Assembly (NCBI RefSeq): GCF_000518485.1
Contig: NZ_JADR01000001.1
Location: 124,001-188,000 of the forward strand
DNA from: Olleya marilimosa CAM030
GTDB lineage: Bacteria > Bacteroidota > Bacteroidia > Flavobacteriales > Flavobacteriaceae
Length of the DNA stretch: 64,000 nt
Direction of reading: 5' to 3'
Made by a program: the position numbers and the translations under genes. The notes beneath the pieces were generated by a model. The model was not told the origin of the DNA. It was given only the letters and a program-made list of their open reading frames with translations, and searched no databases. Positions 16,071-24,710 of the stretch are shown here, in pieces; positions within the stretch are counted from its first letter, which is position 1; each line of letters opens with the position of its first letter.

Positions 16071-16454
16071 TTAGCTATTAGTACCTAGAAGCTGTCTTAC
16101 TTGAGATGGTGTTTCAATTTTATAAAACTTATCTTCAATAACTAATATAGCATTTGCTATTACATCAGGATTATTTTGGATTACTTTAATCCAGTCATCC
16201 TCAGATAAAACGGTATCACTATTATAATTTTTAGTAAAATCAGGATGGTTTTTATTAACTAAATCTGCTAGGGTTAAATTTAACTTAGTTGCTATTTCAG
16301 CCCATTGTGTATCAGATACTTTAGTTTTAGTAATATCAATTGTCAATATCTTTTTTAAACTATCTTGTACATATGCCAATGACTGTTTATCAACATTGGA
16401 ATTTGAATTATAGTAAAAAGTAATTTTATTAGAGTCGGTCGCTATCACACCCAT
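16071..16454 (-). CDS. ArsC/Spx-like thioredoxin-fold protein lacking cysteine
   Basis: A 127-residue protein with the outline of the ArsC/Spx family: a first beta strand ITFYYNSNSN (about 11-20), a helix, LTIDITKTKVSDTQWAEI (about 37-54), and the C-terminal NAILVIEDKFYKIETPSQVR with the position of the conserved Arg/Pro loop. The CX3R or CXXC active site at the end of strand 1 is replaced by Asn/Ser, and the whole protein has no Cys, so it cannot be an arsenate reductase. It may act as a binding or regulatory protein. It is single-gene and convergent with the DUF1328 gene. Confidence 0.65.
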   Translation of the reverse strand: MGVIATDSNKITFYYNSNSNVDKQSLAYVQDSLKKILTIDITKTKVSDTQWAEIATKLNLTLADLVNKNHPDFTKNYNSDTVLSEDDWIKVIQNNPDVIANAILVIEDKFYKIETPSQVRQLLGTNS

Positions 16455-16601
16455 TGGATTTTAAGATTAAATTAGAGTATCAAGTTAAAATATTTCAAAT
16501 TAAATTTTCTTAAAAAAAAGAAAAAATATAACGTATAAGAAGTCTTTATTCTTTAATAATAACTTTTAATAAGTCTAGTGTAAGTTTTCTTATAAAAATT
16601 C

Positions 16602-16609
16602 TACTTTTG
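16602..16609 (+). promoter_or_regulatory. -7 box upstream of trxB
   Basis: TACTTTTG matches TAnnTTTG, 23 bp before the trxB ATG. Confidence 0.5.
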
Positions 16610-16632
16610 TAGAAGATAAAAATGAATATAAT

Positions 16633-17616
16633 ATGTCAGAGAATATAGAAAAAGTAAAATGTTTGATAATAGGTTCTGGACCTGCAGGATATACTGCAGC
16701 AATTTATGCAGCTAGAGCTAATATGAAACCAGTTTTATACCAAGGTACACAACCAGGTGGACAATTAACAACTACTAACGAAGTTGAAAATTTTCCTGGT
16801 TACCCAGAAGGTATTACAGGTCCAGCAATGATGATGGAACTTCAAAAACAAGCTGAGCGCTTTGAAACAGATGTTAGAGACGGTTGGATTACTAAGGTAG
16901 ATTTTTCAGGAAGTGTACATAAAGTTTGGGTTAATGGCGAAAAAGAAATCCACTGTGATACTGTAATTATATCTACAGGAGCTAGTGCTAAATATTTAGG
17001 TTTAGAGTCTGAGCAAAAATATTTAAAATTAGGAGGTGGAGTTTCTGCTTGTGCTGTTTGTGATGGTTTTTTCTATAGAAATCAAGAAGTTGTAATTGTT
17101 GGAGCAGGAGATAGCGCTTGTGAAGAAGCACATTACTTATCAAAATTATGTACTAAGGTTACCATGTTAGTTAGACGTGATGAATTTAGAGCGTCTAAAA
17201 TTATGGCTGAACGTGTTAAAAACACAGAAAATATAGAAATCTTGTTTAATACCGAAACGGAAGAAGTTATTGGTGATGGACAAGTTGTTACAGGAGTTAA
17301 AGTTATTAATAACCAAACTAAGCAATCTCATTTAATTCCAGCGACAGGATTTTTTGTTGCAATTGGACACAAACCTAATACAGATATATTTAAAGGCTTT
17401 TTGGACTTAGATGAAACAGGTTATATAATAAACGCTAAACCAGGAACCTCTAAGACTAATATTGATGGTGTTTTTGTTAGTGGTGATGCTGCAGACCACG
17501 TGTATAGACAGGCTATTACAGCAGCAGGAACTGGATGTATGGCTGCGTTAGATGCAGAACGTTATTTAGCTGCTAAGGATTCTTCTTTTGAGGTTAGCAC
17601 ATCTACTTATAACTAG
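16633..17616 (+). CDS. trxB: Thioredoxin-disulfide reductase
   Basis: A 327-residue NADPH-dependent flavoprotein that reduces thioredoxin. The FAD motif GSGPAG is at 14-19, PGGQLTTTNEVENFPG at 41-56, the redox-active CAVC at 140-143, the NADPH motif GAGDSA at 157-162, and the second FAD segment VFVSGDAADHVYRQAITAAG near the end. The length is normal for low-molecular-weight TrxB. It is monocistronic with its own -7 box and a strong terminator at 17641-17669. Confidence 0.97.
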   Translation: MSENIEKVKCLIIGSGPAGYTAAIYAARANMKPVLYQGTQPGGQLTTTNEVENFPGYPEGITGPAMMMELQKQAERFETDVRDGWITKVDFSGSVHKVWVNGEKEIHCDTVIISTGASAKYLGLESEQKYLKLGGGVSACAVCDGFFYRNQEVVIVGAGDSACEEAHYLSKLCTKVTMLVRRDEFRASKIMAERVKNTENIEILFNTETEEVIGDGQVVTGVKVINNQTKQSHLIPATGFFVAIGHKPNTDIFKGFLDLDETGYIINAKPGTSKTNIDGVFVSGDAADHVYRQAITAAGTGCMAALDAERYLAAKDSSFEVSTSTYN

Positions 17617-17640
17617 TCATTAGACTTTATAATATAAAAA

Positions 17641-17669
17641 AACCGAAGCAATTGCTTCGGTTTTTTTTT
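17641..17669 (+). terminator. Bidirectional terminator after trxB
   Basis: The perfect palindrome AACCGAAGCAATTGCTTCGGTT is followed by T residues, with A residues on the other side. Confidence 0.9.
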
Positions 17670-17718
17670 GTAATTATATGTTATTCCAATGTTTAACTTA
17701 TAACTGTAATTAGTTTCT

Positions 17719-18543
17719 TTATTTTTTCTTCAGGATGGCATTATCCTCAAAGCTTTCAATAGTAATTTTAGAGCTTCCAAAGATTTCTATTATTGAAGAT
17801 CCTGATGCATTTATAACTAATTCATCATTAACTTCCACATAAGCTTCGGCTCTATTTTCTGTTGTAACAGTAGCATTTTTAGAGGTTAAATTTTGTCCAT
17901 TAAAATCAGTCGAGTTGTCTGCATTTAGTATCAAGTTAGCAGTATCACCTTCAATTTTTGCATCGGCACTCTCTAACATGTCAACGACTATTTTAGAGGC
18001 ATTAATTAGCGCTTCAACCTTACTGCTATCATTTAATTCTAAAGTAGCAGCTTTTGCAGTTATATTTAATTCAGCTTTAGCTTTACCATTATTAATTAGT
18101 TTAAATAAATTACTATCAATGGTTAAATAGGCTTCAGTACTTCCGGAAGTGGTTAGTGTTAAATCGTCAAATTTTAAACTAGTTTTAGAACTAATTTCGG
18201 CATCTTCTTTAAGCTCGATGGTATTTAAAAGCGAATTATAATATACTGTAATTTCAAGCTTTTTTTCTTGTAGCCTAGCAGTTGTCTTTAAACTTAAGGT
18301 GTTATCCTGAGACATTATTTTGATGTAGTCATGTAAGTTTTCGTCGGTAGTAATTTCAATTCTAGTTGAGTCTGCTTGTACTAAATTGACTTCAAACGCT
18401 TCAGTTAAAAGTAAACGTTCAAAAGCAGTAACAGGAGTAGATACCTTTGTAAGCACACGACTGCCTTTAACCTTTTCTTTTTTTTGTGCAAACGTAAATG
18501 TAATGGTAAGAAGTAAAAATAATGTAAGTAATTGTTTTGACAT
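17719..18543 (-). CDS. Secreted GIN-domain (DUF2807) protein
   Basis: A 274-residue exported protein: signal peptide 1-19 (LLTLFLLLTITFTFAQ), then a repetitive beta-rich body typical of the putative auto-transporter adhesin head GIN domain. It has many short Asp/Ser/Thr/Ala repeats such as LTLTTSGSTEAYLTI and ATLELNDSSKVEALI, which would form a right-handed beta helix. The family function is unclear; it is commonly encoded next to PspC genes in Bacteroidota, as here (18748-20601). A hairpin at 18579-18625 separates it from the PspC gene. Confidence 0.85.
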   Translation of the reverse strand: MSKQLLTLFLLLTITFTFAQKKEKVKGSRVLTKVSTPVTAFERLLLTEAFEVNLVQADSTRIEITTDENLHDYIKIMSQDNTLSLKTTARLQEKKLEITVYYNSLLNTIELKEDAEISSKTSLKFDDLTLTTSGSTEAYLTIDSNLFKLINNGKAKAELNITAKAATLELNDSSKVEALINASKIVVDMLESADAKIEGDTANLILNADNSTDFNGQNLTSKNATVTTENRAEAYVEVNDELVINASGSSIIEIFGSSKITIESFEDNAILKKK

Positions 18544-18578
18544 TTAAGTAAATTGATTTGTTAGTACAAATATAAGCA

Positions 18579-18625
18579 AAAACCATCCCAAACTTGATTA
18601 AAGCTTGAGATGGCTGGTTTTTTTG
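18579..18625 (-). terminator. Hairpin after the PspC gene
   Basis: An imperfect long stem (AACCATC...GATGGCTGGTT with an inner AACTT/AAGCTT part) has T runs on both sides. It would reduce readthrough from the PspC gene into the GIN gene. The interval 18626-18747 contains nothing else that I can name. Confidence 0.5.
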
Positions 18626-18747
18626 ATTGATTGTTGTTGTTAAGTTTGGTCTAAATTAAAACAAAATAGACACGATTGATGATACTAGATACTCGATTAA
18701 TGCGATCATAATTGTTGGTTTTTGATTTGATTGATGATTGTATGATT

Positions 18748-20601
18748 TTAATTCTCGTCTTTGTTATTAGTTATGTTAATACCATCTTCATCATTAATAG
18801 TGACTTTTACGTTTTTAGTGCTTGCTTTTGCACCTTCGTCATTAATAATAACATCCATAGTATCTGTTTTGGCAACAAGTCCTTCTTGGTTAACTACAAT
18901 AGTTGAGGTATTGTCATTATCTGATTGCAAAGTATTGTTGTCGTCATCACAATCCAAACATTCTAGTTTTGCACGTTTTACTAGTAAAAAATGTTCTTCC
19001 ATTCCGTTATCTAAAATATCGTTATAATAATGGCTGTTGTTTCTATGGTAATTATAGGTACTTTCTTCAGCAAATAATACGCTTCCTTCAGGAAGATAAA
19101 CCGTTAGTTCTACTTCTTGATCTCTTGATATGTCGTTGTTAGAGACTGTAAAGTAATTGTCTAATATTAAGTTATTGTTATCCAAAGTATAATTATAACT
19201 TATATTTTTTGCTCTGTCTTTAGCTTTGCTGTAGCTGCTACCTCTAGCAGATTTGTCTACTCTAATCTTTGCTACACTATCTTTAGTAGATTTGATTATT
19301 AGTCTAATGCCCTGAGAAAAAACAACTTCATTTCCGTTATCGTCATCAGCACGTTGTAATCCATAATCACGTCTAAAGCGTTCAGCAAAGGTGTCGTTAT
19401 AGTTCATGCTTATTACTAAAGTATCATTAGTTTTAATGTTTGCTAACTGTTCTGTTTTTATGTCTGCAGCTTTTTCTTTATAACTTAAGCCTTGTCTTGT
19501 ACCAATAATGGCCAAGCCAATTATTGCCATAATCCATAATCCAATTAAACTGTATTTAGCAACGTTACCCATTGGTTTTAGGTTGTTTACTAATATTTTT
19601 AATCCTAAATAAATAAAGAAAATAATTGGGATTACAGAGACTATAAATATTAAGACAGGAAATAACCAAAAAAGACCATCACCATCATTGAACGTTCTAA
19701 CATAATCTGTGGTAAAAAATCCAAAATCTGCATCAAAAAAGGTTCCAAATATTAAACCTATTGCTAAAGCTATGATACCAGCAACGCATGATACTACAAG
19801 TGCAATACCAATAAATTTAGAAAAGATTTTGAATAAAGATGAAATAACGTTTCCTAAACCTCCAAAAAAGGATTTACTACTAGATTTAATCTTATTGGTG
19901 TCTATCTTTTTTACCGAATCGGATATGTTGTCTGACGCTTGTCCAATGCCTTCTTTAAACTTGTCTGCATGTTTTTGAAAATCTATATTTTTTACATTCT
20001 CTGATACGCTATCAAATCCGTCTCTAATTTTTTTTTCGATATTAGAAATAGTGACTTCTTCTCCAGTCATGTTTAACTTATCTGCAGTAGTGGTTGCTTC
20101 TGGAATAAAAATCCATAATAAAATGTACAAGAAAATTCCAGTACCAGCTCCAAATACTAAAAGTACCCAAACTAATCTTACCCAAATAACATCTATATTA
20201 AAGTAATGTGCTAATCCAGAACATACACCACCAACATAACTATTTTCGGTATCTCTAAACAATTTTTTAGCATTACTATTTTTAGATCTGGATGAAGCGT
20301 AGCTTTTTGGAGTAGGTTCGTCCTCAAAAATTTCATCATCTACTAAATAATCTTCAGGTTGTCCCATAATGGCAATAACATCCTCAACTTCCTTATTTCC
20401 AATAACTTGTCTGTCTGTTTTCATGCGTTCAGAAAACAACTCTGCAATTCTAATTTCTATATCAGCGATAATTTCAGAACGACCTTGAGAGTCTGTAAAT
20501 GAACGTTTTATAGCCTCAAGATAACGTTGCAGTTTTAAGTATGCATCTTCATCGATATGAAAAAATATACCTGCTAAATTTATATTGACTGTCTTATTCA
20601 T
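18748..20601 (-). CDS. PspC domain membrane protein (long flavobacterial form)
   Basis: A 617-residue protein. The N-terminus (1-75) is a folded cytosolic part found in these long PspC proteins, with IIADIEIRIAELFSERM. The PspC domain follows at about 108-170, with the typical KLFRDTENSYVGGVCSGLAHYF motif split around FNIDVIWVRLVWVLLVF. Further membrane helices lie at about 255-285, 305-330 and 345-370, and then a periplasmic beta-rich tail with an acidic end. PspC proteins sense envelope stress. The start overlaps the end of the PadR gene, so the regulator and this protein are one unit. Confidence 0.87.
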   Translation of the reverse strand: MNKTVNINLAGIFFHIDEDAYLKLQRYLEAIKRSFTDSQGRSEIIADIEIRIAELFSERMKTDRQVIGNKEVEDVIAIMGQPEDYLVDDEIFEDEPTPKSYASSRSKNSNAKKLFRDTENSYVGGVCSGLAHYFNIDVIWVRLVWVLLVFGAGTGIFLYILLWIFIPEATTTADKLNMTGEEVTISNIEKKIRDGFDSVSENVKNIDFQKHADKFKEGIGQASDNISDSVKKIDTNKIKSSSKSFFGGLGNVISSLFKIFSKFIGIALVVSCVAGIIALAIGLIFGTFFDADFGFFTTDYVRTFNDGDGLFWLFPVLIFIVSVIPIIFFIYLGLKILVNNLKPMGNVAKYSLIGLWIMAIIGLAIIGTRQGLSYKEKAADIKTEQLANIKTNDTLVISMNYNDTFAERFRRDYGLQRADDDNGNEVVFSQGIRLIIKSTKDSVAKIRVDKSARGSSYSKAKDRAKNISYNYTLDNNNLILDNYFTVSNNDISRDQEVELTVYLPEGSVLFAEESTYNYHRNNSHYYNDILDNGMEEHFLLVKRAKLECLDCDDDNNTLQSDNDNTSTIVVNQEGLVAKTDTMDVIINDEGAKASTKNVKVTINDEDGINITNNKDEN

Positions 20602-20938
20602 TTTTAGTTGATTTAATTGATGTTACTATATTTACTGCATGTTGTAATTCGTTCCAAGTCGTGGTTAATTCTTTTAAAAAAAGATGACCTGTTTCTGTTA
20701 ATCCGTAATATTTACGTGGTGGTCCAGAGGTGGATTCTTCCCAACGATAGTTAAGTAATCCAGCATTTTTAAGTCGTGTTAGTAAAGGGTAGATTGTGCC
20801 TTCAACAACTAATAATTTAGCGTCTTTAAGTGTTTCTAATATTTCGGCAACGTATGCATCTTCGTCTTTTAAGACTGACAAGATGCAGTATTCCAGAACA
20901 CCTTTACGCATCTGTGCTTTTGTGTTTTCTATCTTCAT
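20594..20938 (-). CDS. PadR family transcriptional regulator
   Basis: A 114-residue winged-helix repressor: MRKGVLEYCILSVLKDEDAY (residues 11-30), VEGTIYPLLTRLKNAGLL (about 46-63) with the recognition helix and wing, then the family-typical GPPRKYYGLTETGHLFL. It overlaps the start of the PspC gene by 8 bp. In Bacteroidota the PadR-PspC pair is a common arrangement and the regulator probably controls its own operon. The inducer is unknown. Confidence 0.92.
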   Translation of the reverse strand: MKIENTKAQMRKGVLEYCILSVLKDEDAYVAEILETLKDAKLLVVEGTIYPLLTRLKNAGLLNYRWEESTSGPPRKYYGLTETGHLFLKELTTTWNELQHAVNIVTSIKSTKNE

Positions 20939-21005
20939 AATTCTGTAAGATGTTTCATAATTAAACTGTTCGTTTTTTGATGATTTGATTGATTGATGAT
21001 GTGTA

Positions 21006-21452
21006 TTATTTAATAAATTTTATTGTTAATGGGTAGTGGTATTCTGCTCCTTCTTTAGCCTTTAGACTAGCATTAATTATAAAAATAACTTCTAATATAA
21101 AACCAAATACAGCTAGTAGTCCAATGCTACCACCAATGTAAAATAGAGGTGAAGGCTTTGTAATGTTTATTCTAATGCCTTCAAAAGCTTGAAAATCCAA
21201 TAGATCTAAATGATTAAATAAAGTAAAAGCAAAAAACGGAATACATAACGTGCCTATAATGACAGCATATAATAAAATACTAAACTGAAAATTAATAGCT
21301 TGCTTACCATGTGCATCAATAAATTCTGATTTATCCTTATTTGCAACCCATAATACTAAAGGTGCTATTAAGTTTCCAAATGGAATTACAAACCTAGAAA
21401 AGGTGGATAAGTGAATAAATGTTGCTAGGTTTTTTTGATGACTGGTAACCAT
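21006..21452 (-). CDS. DUF4870 membrane protein
   Basis: A 148-residue protein with four predicted membrane helices and the DUF4870 hallmarks: an N-terminal THQKN..IHLSTF part, PFGNLIAPLVLWVANKDKSE (about 24-43) and DAHGKQAINFQFSI (about 46-59). The role is unknown; the family is widespread in Bacteroidota and Firmicutes. It is upstream of PadR on the same strand, so it may belong to the same stress locus. Confidence 0.88.
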   Translation of the reverse strand: MVTSHQKNLATFIHLSTFSRFVIPFGNLIAPLVLWVANKDKSEFIDAHGKQAINFQFSILLYAVIIGTLCIPFFAFTLFNHLDLLDFQAFEGIRINITKPSPLFYIGGSIGLLAVFGFILEVIFIINASLKAKEGAEYHYPLTIKFIK

Positions 21453-21596
21453 AATTTAAAAGTATATAATAGTTTCTTATGCAAATATATATCTTTAAAA
21501 AGGTATTATGCAATACAAAGTACTAAAAATTAACATTTTTTTAACATAGTGTAATGTCGATTATTTTCAATAATTTAGCTGAAAATCGAATATATA

Positions 21597-22052
21597 ATGA
21601 AGATAACTCCTAGTAAACTTAACACATTTACAATGCTTAAGTTACCATCAGCTTTTTTGTGTGGTGTCAGAACAAAAGTTTTAAATGAAACACAATGCGT
21701 AACAACAGTAAAGCACAGATGGTTTAATCAAAACCCTTTTAATTCTATGTTTTGGGCTGTTCAAGGTATGGCTGCCGAATTTGCAACTGGTGCGATGATG
21801 ATGATGAAAATTAATGAAACAGGTAAAAAAGTGTCAATGTTAGTAACTTCTAATAATGCTACATTTACTAAAAAGGCAACAGGCAGAATTACCTTTGTGT
21901 GTAATGATGGTCTGAAAGTAGATCAAGCGTTACAAAACGCTATACTAACAGGAGAAGGTCAAACCCTATGGATGCAAGCTATAGGTACTAACGCAGATGG
22001 AGTAGTAGTGTCAACTTTTAATTTTGAATGGTCTATTAAAGTGAAAAATTAA
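21597..22052 (+). CDS. DUF4442 hotdog-fold protein
   Basis: A 151-residue protein of the DUF4442 group, thioesterase-like hotdog fold. Visible elements are the N-terminal LPSAFLCGVRTKVLNETQC (about 16-34), FNSMFWAVQGMAAEFATGA (about 49-67), corresponding to the long central helix, and a beta-sheet C-terminal half. The catalytic residues of true thioesterases are not obvious, and the substrate is unknown. It stands about 60 bp before the AIM24 gene and may be co-transcribed. Confidence 0.78.
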   Translation: MKITPSKLNTFTMLKLPSAFLCGVRTKVLNETQCVTTVKHRWFNQNPFNSMFWAVQGMAAEFATGAMMMMKINETGKKVSMLVTSNNATFTKKATGRITFVCNDGLKVDQALQNAILTGEGQTLWMQAIGTNADGVVVSTFNFEWSIKVKN

Positions 22053-22112
22053 TTTGATTTTGTAATAAATAGAATAATTACGCAACATATAATAAATTAA
22101 AACTTTACAAAT

Positions 22113-22943
22113 ATGTATCCAAAAGACGAATTACCCCAAAGCGGTTTAAATGCACACGACATAGATTATAAAATTTATGGTGAAGAAATGCAGTATGTAG
22201 AAGTCGAACTTGATCCTCAGGAAGGTGTAATTGCCGAAGCAGGAAGCTTTATGATGATGGATGATGGTATTAAAATGGAAACCATATTTGGAGATGGCTC
22301 TCAAAACGATTCTGGTTTTTTAGGAAAAATATTTGGAGCTGGTAAACGATTGCTAACTGGCGAAAGTTTGTTTATGACAGCATTTTACAACAACCTGACA
22401 GGAAAACGTAAAGTTAGTTTTGCATCTCCATATCCAGGTAAAATTGTAGCTATAGATTTACAAGAGTATAAAGGTAAATTTATATGTCAAAAAGATGCTT
22501 TTTTATGTGCAGCAAAAGGGGTTAGTGTAGGCGTAGAGTTTAGCAAAAAACTTGGACGTGGCTTATTTGGAGGCGAAGGTTTTATTATGCAAAAATTAGA
22601 AGGTGATGGTTTAGCATTTGTCCATGCTGGTGGTACTTTGGCAAGAAAGGTGTTGCAAAGAGGAGAAACACTAAGGGTTGATACAGGTTGTATTGTTGGA
22701 TTTACACAAGATGTAAATTATGATATAGAGTTTGTTGGAGGTATTAAAAACACCGTTTTTGGAGGCGAAGGTTTGTTTTTTGCAAAATTAGAAGGTCCAG
22801 GTGTTGTTTATATACAATCATTACCATTTAGTAGGTTAGCTGGACGTGTTTTGCAAAGTGTACCAAGAGGAGGTAAAAGTAAAGGTGAAGGTAGTATTTT
22901 AGGAGGTTTAGGAGACTTGCTTGATGGTGACAATCGTTTTTAG
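22113..22943 (+). CDS. TIGR00266/AIM24 family protein
   Basis: A 276-residue beta-rich protein of the AIM24/TIGR00266 family (double-stranded beta-helix trimer). Typical parts are [20 protein letters not shown] (about 31-50), the glycine-rich [20 protein letters not shown] (about 147-166) and [15 protein letters not shown] near the end. Function is not established; it is annotated only as conserved. It is followed by an AATTTTAAC/GTTAAAATT hairpin (22950-22979). It is complete, with a C-terminal Gly/Arg/Lys tail. Confidence 0.9.
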   Translation: MYPKDELPQSGLNAHDIDYKIYGEEMQYVEVELDPQEGVIAEAGSFMMMDDGIKMETIFGDGSQNDSGFLGKIFGAGKRLLTGESLFMTAFYNNLTGKRKVSFASPYPGKIVAIDLQEYKGKFICQKDAFLCAAKGVSVGVEFSKKLGRGLFGGEGFIMQKLEGDGLAFVHAGGTLARKVLQRGETLRVDTGCIVGFTQDVNYDIEFVGGIKNTVFGGEGLFFAKLEGPGVVYIQSLPFSRLAGRVLQSVPRGGKSKGEGSILGGLGDLLDGDNRF

Positions 22944-23090
22944 TTAGATAATTTTAACGTGTTTTTAACTGTTAAAATTTAGGATGCATCCTTTTTCAAT
23001 CTATTTTTTTGCTACCTTTAATCGAAACTTTTAAACCGTTTGCCTATAGCACAATATTACTTTTAATTTAACTAAACCTAAAAATTAATT

Positions 23091-23288
23091 ATGGCAAGAG
23101 CAATGTTTGAGTACACTAAAACTGTACTGCAAAAAGTTAGTTTTGATACCACGTTGTTTTGCAAAGAAGTCCAAAAAGCCTTAGAGCGACTATTACCTTA
23201 TGAGGTAGAAGAGCTTAAAGTGTATATTGAGTCTTTAGTACAGCAAAACCCAAAATTAGACCAATGTTTAATATATCTTAACACTTAA
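23091..23288 (+). CDS. Small conserved-looking helical protein
   Basis: A 65-residue soluble helical protein, MARAMFEYTKTVLQKVSFDT at the start, followed by KALERLLPYEVEELKVYI. It has two Cys (CKEVQKAL and QCLIYL). It is monocistronic and ended by a strong terminator. Its codon usage is that of a real chromosomal gene. I recognise it only as a small flavobacterial protein without assigned role. Confidence 0.7.
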   Translation: MARAMFEYTKTVLQKVSFDTTLFCKEVQKALERLLPYEVEELKVYIESLVQQNPKLDQCLIYLNT

Positions 23289-23300
23289 AAATATAAAATT

Positions 23301-23327
23301 AAAAGCGACCAATTGGTCGCTTTTTTT
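23301..23327 (+). terminator. Terminator before the copper-type cassette
   Basis: The perfect palindrome AAAAGCGACCAATTGGTCGC plus TTTT is followed by more T. It is nearly identical to the terminator at 26724-26753. Confidence 0.9.
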
Positions 23328-23343
23328 ATGCAAATACCGTAAG

Positions 23344-23380
23344 TTTTGTATATCAATTTCATCTAAATGCTATAACTTTG
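23344..23380 (+). promoter_or_regulatory. Promoter of the MbnP/MbnH-like operon
   Basis: TTTTG at 23344-23348 and TAACTTTG (TAnnTTTG) at 23373-23380. The first codons of the Cys protein start only 20-40 bases downstream, so the leader is very short. Confidence 0.55.
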
Positions 23381-23421
23381 CAAAAATTTATTTTTCCCTG
23401 AAAAAGCTATTTACAATATTA

Positions 23422-23775
23422 TTGTTTTTATCCTTCGCAATACGTCCTATGTATTACGTTGGTTATGTAGCCTATTTTCAGTTAAATATAGATTACATTA
23501 TAGACACCTATTGTGTTAATAAAGAAAAACCACAATTAGCTTGTAATGGTAAATGTCATTTAGCAAAACAATTGCAATCGCCAATTAACGATGATAATGA
23601 TAGTAAAGCTATCACTAATATTGCTGAATCTTTTTTTCCGGTATTTTATACAGAATATCAATATACGATAGACGCTTCTTTGCTATTAATTTTTAAGCAA
23701 AAAAATGCAACGGTTTACAATCAAAGGTATTCTTACAACTTTGATTACTTTCATTTTAAACCTCCAATAGTATAA
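23422..23775 (+). CDS. Small membrane-anchored or secreted protein with CNGKCHL motif
   Basis: A protein of about 117 residues, first gene of the MbnP/MbnH-like operon. The N-terminus is hydrophobic and there is a cysteine segment CVNKEKPQLACNGKCHLAKQ (about 31-50) that could bind metal or heme-type ligands. The start is uncertain because the frame has no early ATG: TTG at 23422 or CTG at 23398 (giving a KKLFTILLFLSF signal peptide) are the candidates, and the first ATG at 23449 would remove the hydrophobic segment. I do not know a named family. The context suggests copper handling. Confidence 0.65.
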   Translation: MFLSFAIRPMYYVGYVAYFQLNIDYIIDTYCVNKEKPQLACNGKCHLAKQLQSPINDDNDSKAITNIAESFFPVFYTEYQYTIDASLLLIFKQKNATVYNQRYSYNFDYFHFKPPIV

Positions 23776-23845
23776 TTTTTTATTTTTCGGCTTAAGCCAA
23801 AACAGGCTTAATTACATTCTACTTAAATAAAAAATAACAATACAA

Positions 23846-24649
23846 ATGAAATTTTTAAAATACACATTTGCACTATTAGCGTGTGCAATAATTACAGCAT
23901 GCTCATCTGACGATGACAACAATCAAGCAGAAGATTTAACAGGTCAAACAGGTGTAATCACACTTAAATATGACAATGGTGTTGGCGATCAGGATTTTAT
24001 CTTCGGAACTTCTTATAACAAATCAAATTCAGAATCTTTTAAATTAGATAATTTAAAATACATGATTAGTAACGTAAGATTTACGGATTCTAATGGTAAT
24101 ATTTTTGAATACCCAACTGAGGATAACGTTTTTATTATTAACGAGCTTGATGGTAATAACGCTGGCGAAATCTTTGTGACATTAGAAGGTGTGGACGCAG
24201 CAGATTACGTATCTGTAACTTTTGGTGTTGGTATTGACCAAGACAGATTTGCTTTAGGTGCAGCAGGTCAAGGTACTTTTTTAGACTATGCAACAGACCA
24301 AGGTATGATGTGGAGTTGGGCTTCTGGTTATAAATTTATTAGATTAGATGGTACTTTCTCTACAAGTACTGTATCTAACCAACCTTTAAACATACACATG
24401 GGAAGCGTTGGTACTGCTTTAGATAATTATAAAGAAGTAACATTAAGTTTTCCAAACACAGTTTTAGTTAGAGCAGATAAATCACCAGAAGTACATATTA
24501 AAGCAGATATTGCTAAAGTATTTGATGGTGCAACATCAGTAAATTTTGCTGATGGTTATGACCAAGTACATACAGATGTTAATGAGACACCAATAATCGC
24601 ATCAAACATTGCTACAATGTTTGAGGTACACCATGTACACAACGATTAA
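23846..24649 (+). CDS. MbnP-like copper-binding lipoprotein
   Basis: A 267-residue predicted lipoprotein (lipobox IITAC, Cys19). The sequence around 65-85 (FKLDNLKYMISNVRF) and the tryptophan motif MMWSWASGYKFIRLDG (154-169) are hallmarks of MbnP-type periplasmic proteins. In methanotrophs MbnP binds copper after a tryptophan is oxidised to kynurenine by its partner MbnH; Trp156 and Trp158 are candidates here. The next gene but one hairpin encodes an MbnH/MauG-like diheme protein, which supports the pairing. No methanobactin genes are nearby, so the role is copper uptake or handling in another setting. Confidence 0.82.
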   Translation: MKFLKYTFALLACAIITACSSDDDNNQAEDLTGQTGVITLKYDNGVGDQDFIFGTSYNKSNSESFKLDNLKYMISNVRFTDSNGNIFEYPTEDNVFIINELDGNNAGEIFVTLEGVDAADYVSVTFGVGIDQDRFALGAAGQGTFLDYATDQGMMWSWASGYKFIRLDGTFSTSTVSNQPLNIHMGSVGTALDNYKEVTLSFPNTVLVRADKSPEVHIKADIAKVFDGATSVNFADGYDQVHTDVNETPIIASNIATMFEVHHVHND

Positions 24650-24660
24650 ATAAAACTAAT

Positions 24661-24695
24661 AACACCATTATTAGCTAATGGCTTTTAATGGTGTT
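24661..24695 (+). promoter_or_regulatory. Hairpin between the mbnP- and mbnH-like genes
   Basis: AACACCATTA (24661-24670) and TAATGGTGTT (24686-24695) form a perfect 10-bp stem with TTTT after it. It sits 11 bp after the MbnP stop and 15 bp before the MbnH start. It may be a partial terminator or an RNA-stability element. Confidence 0.55.
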
Positions 24696-24710
24696 TTAAA
24701 TCTTATTAAT

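Noticed and set aside
22981-22992. Palindrome AGGATGCATCCT after the AIM24 gene, considered as an operator or terminator
   Set aside because: Too short with only a weak T run; a longer hairpin just upstream is the better terminator candidate and nothing else supports an operator.
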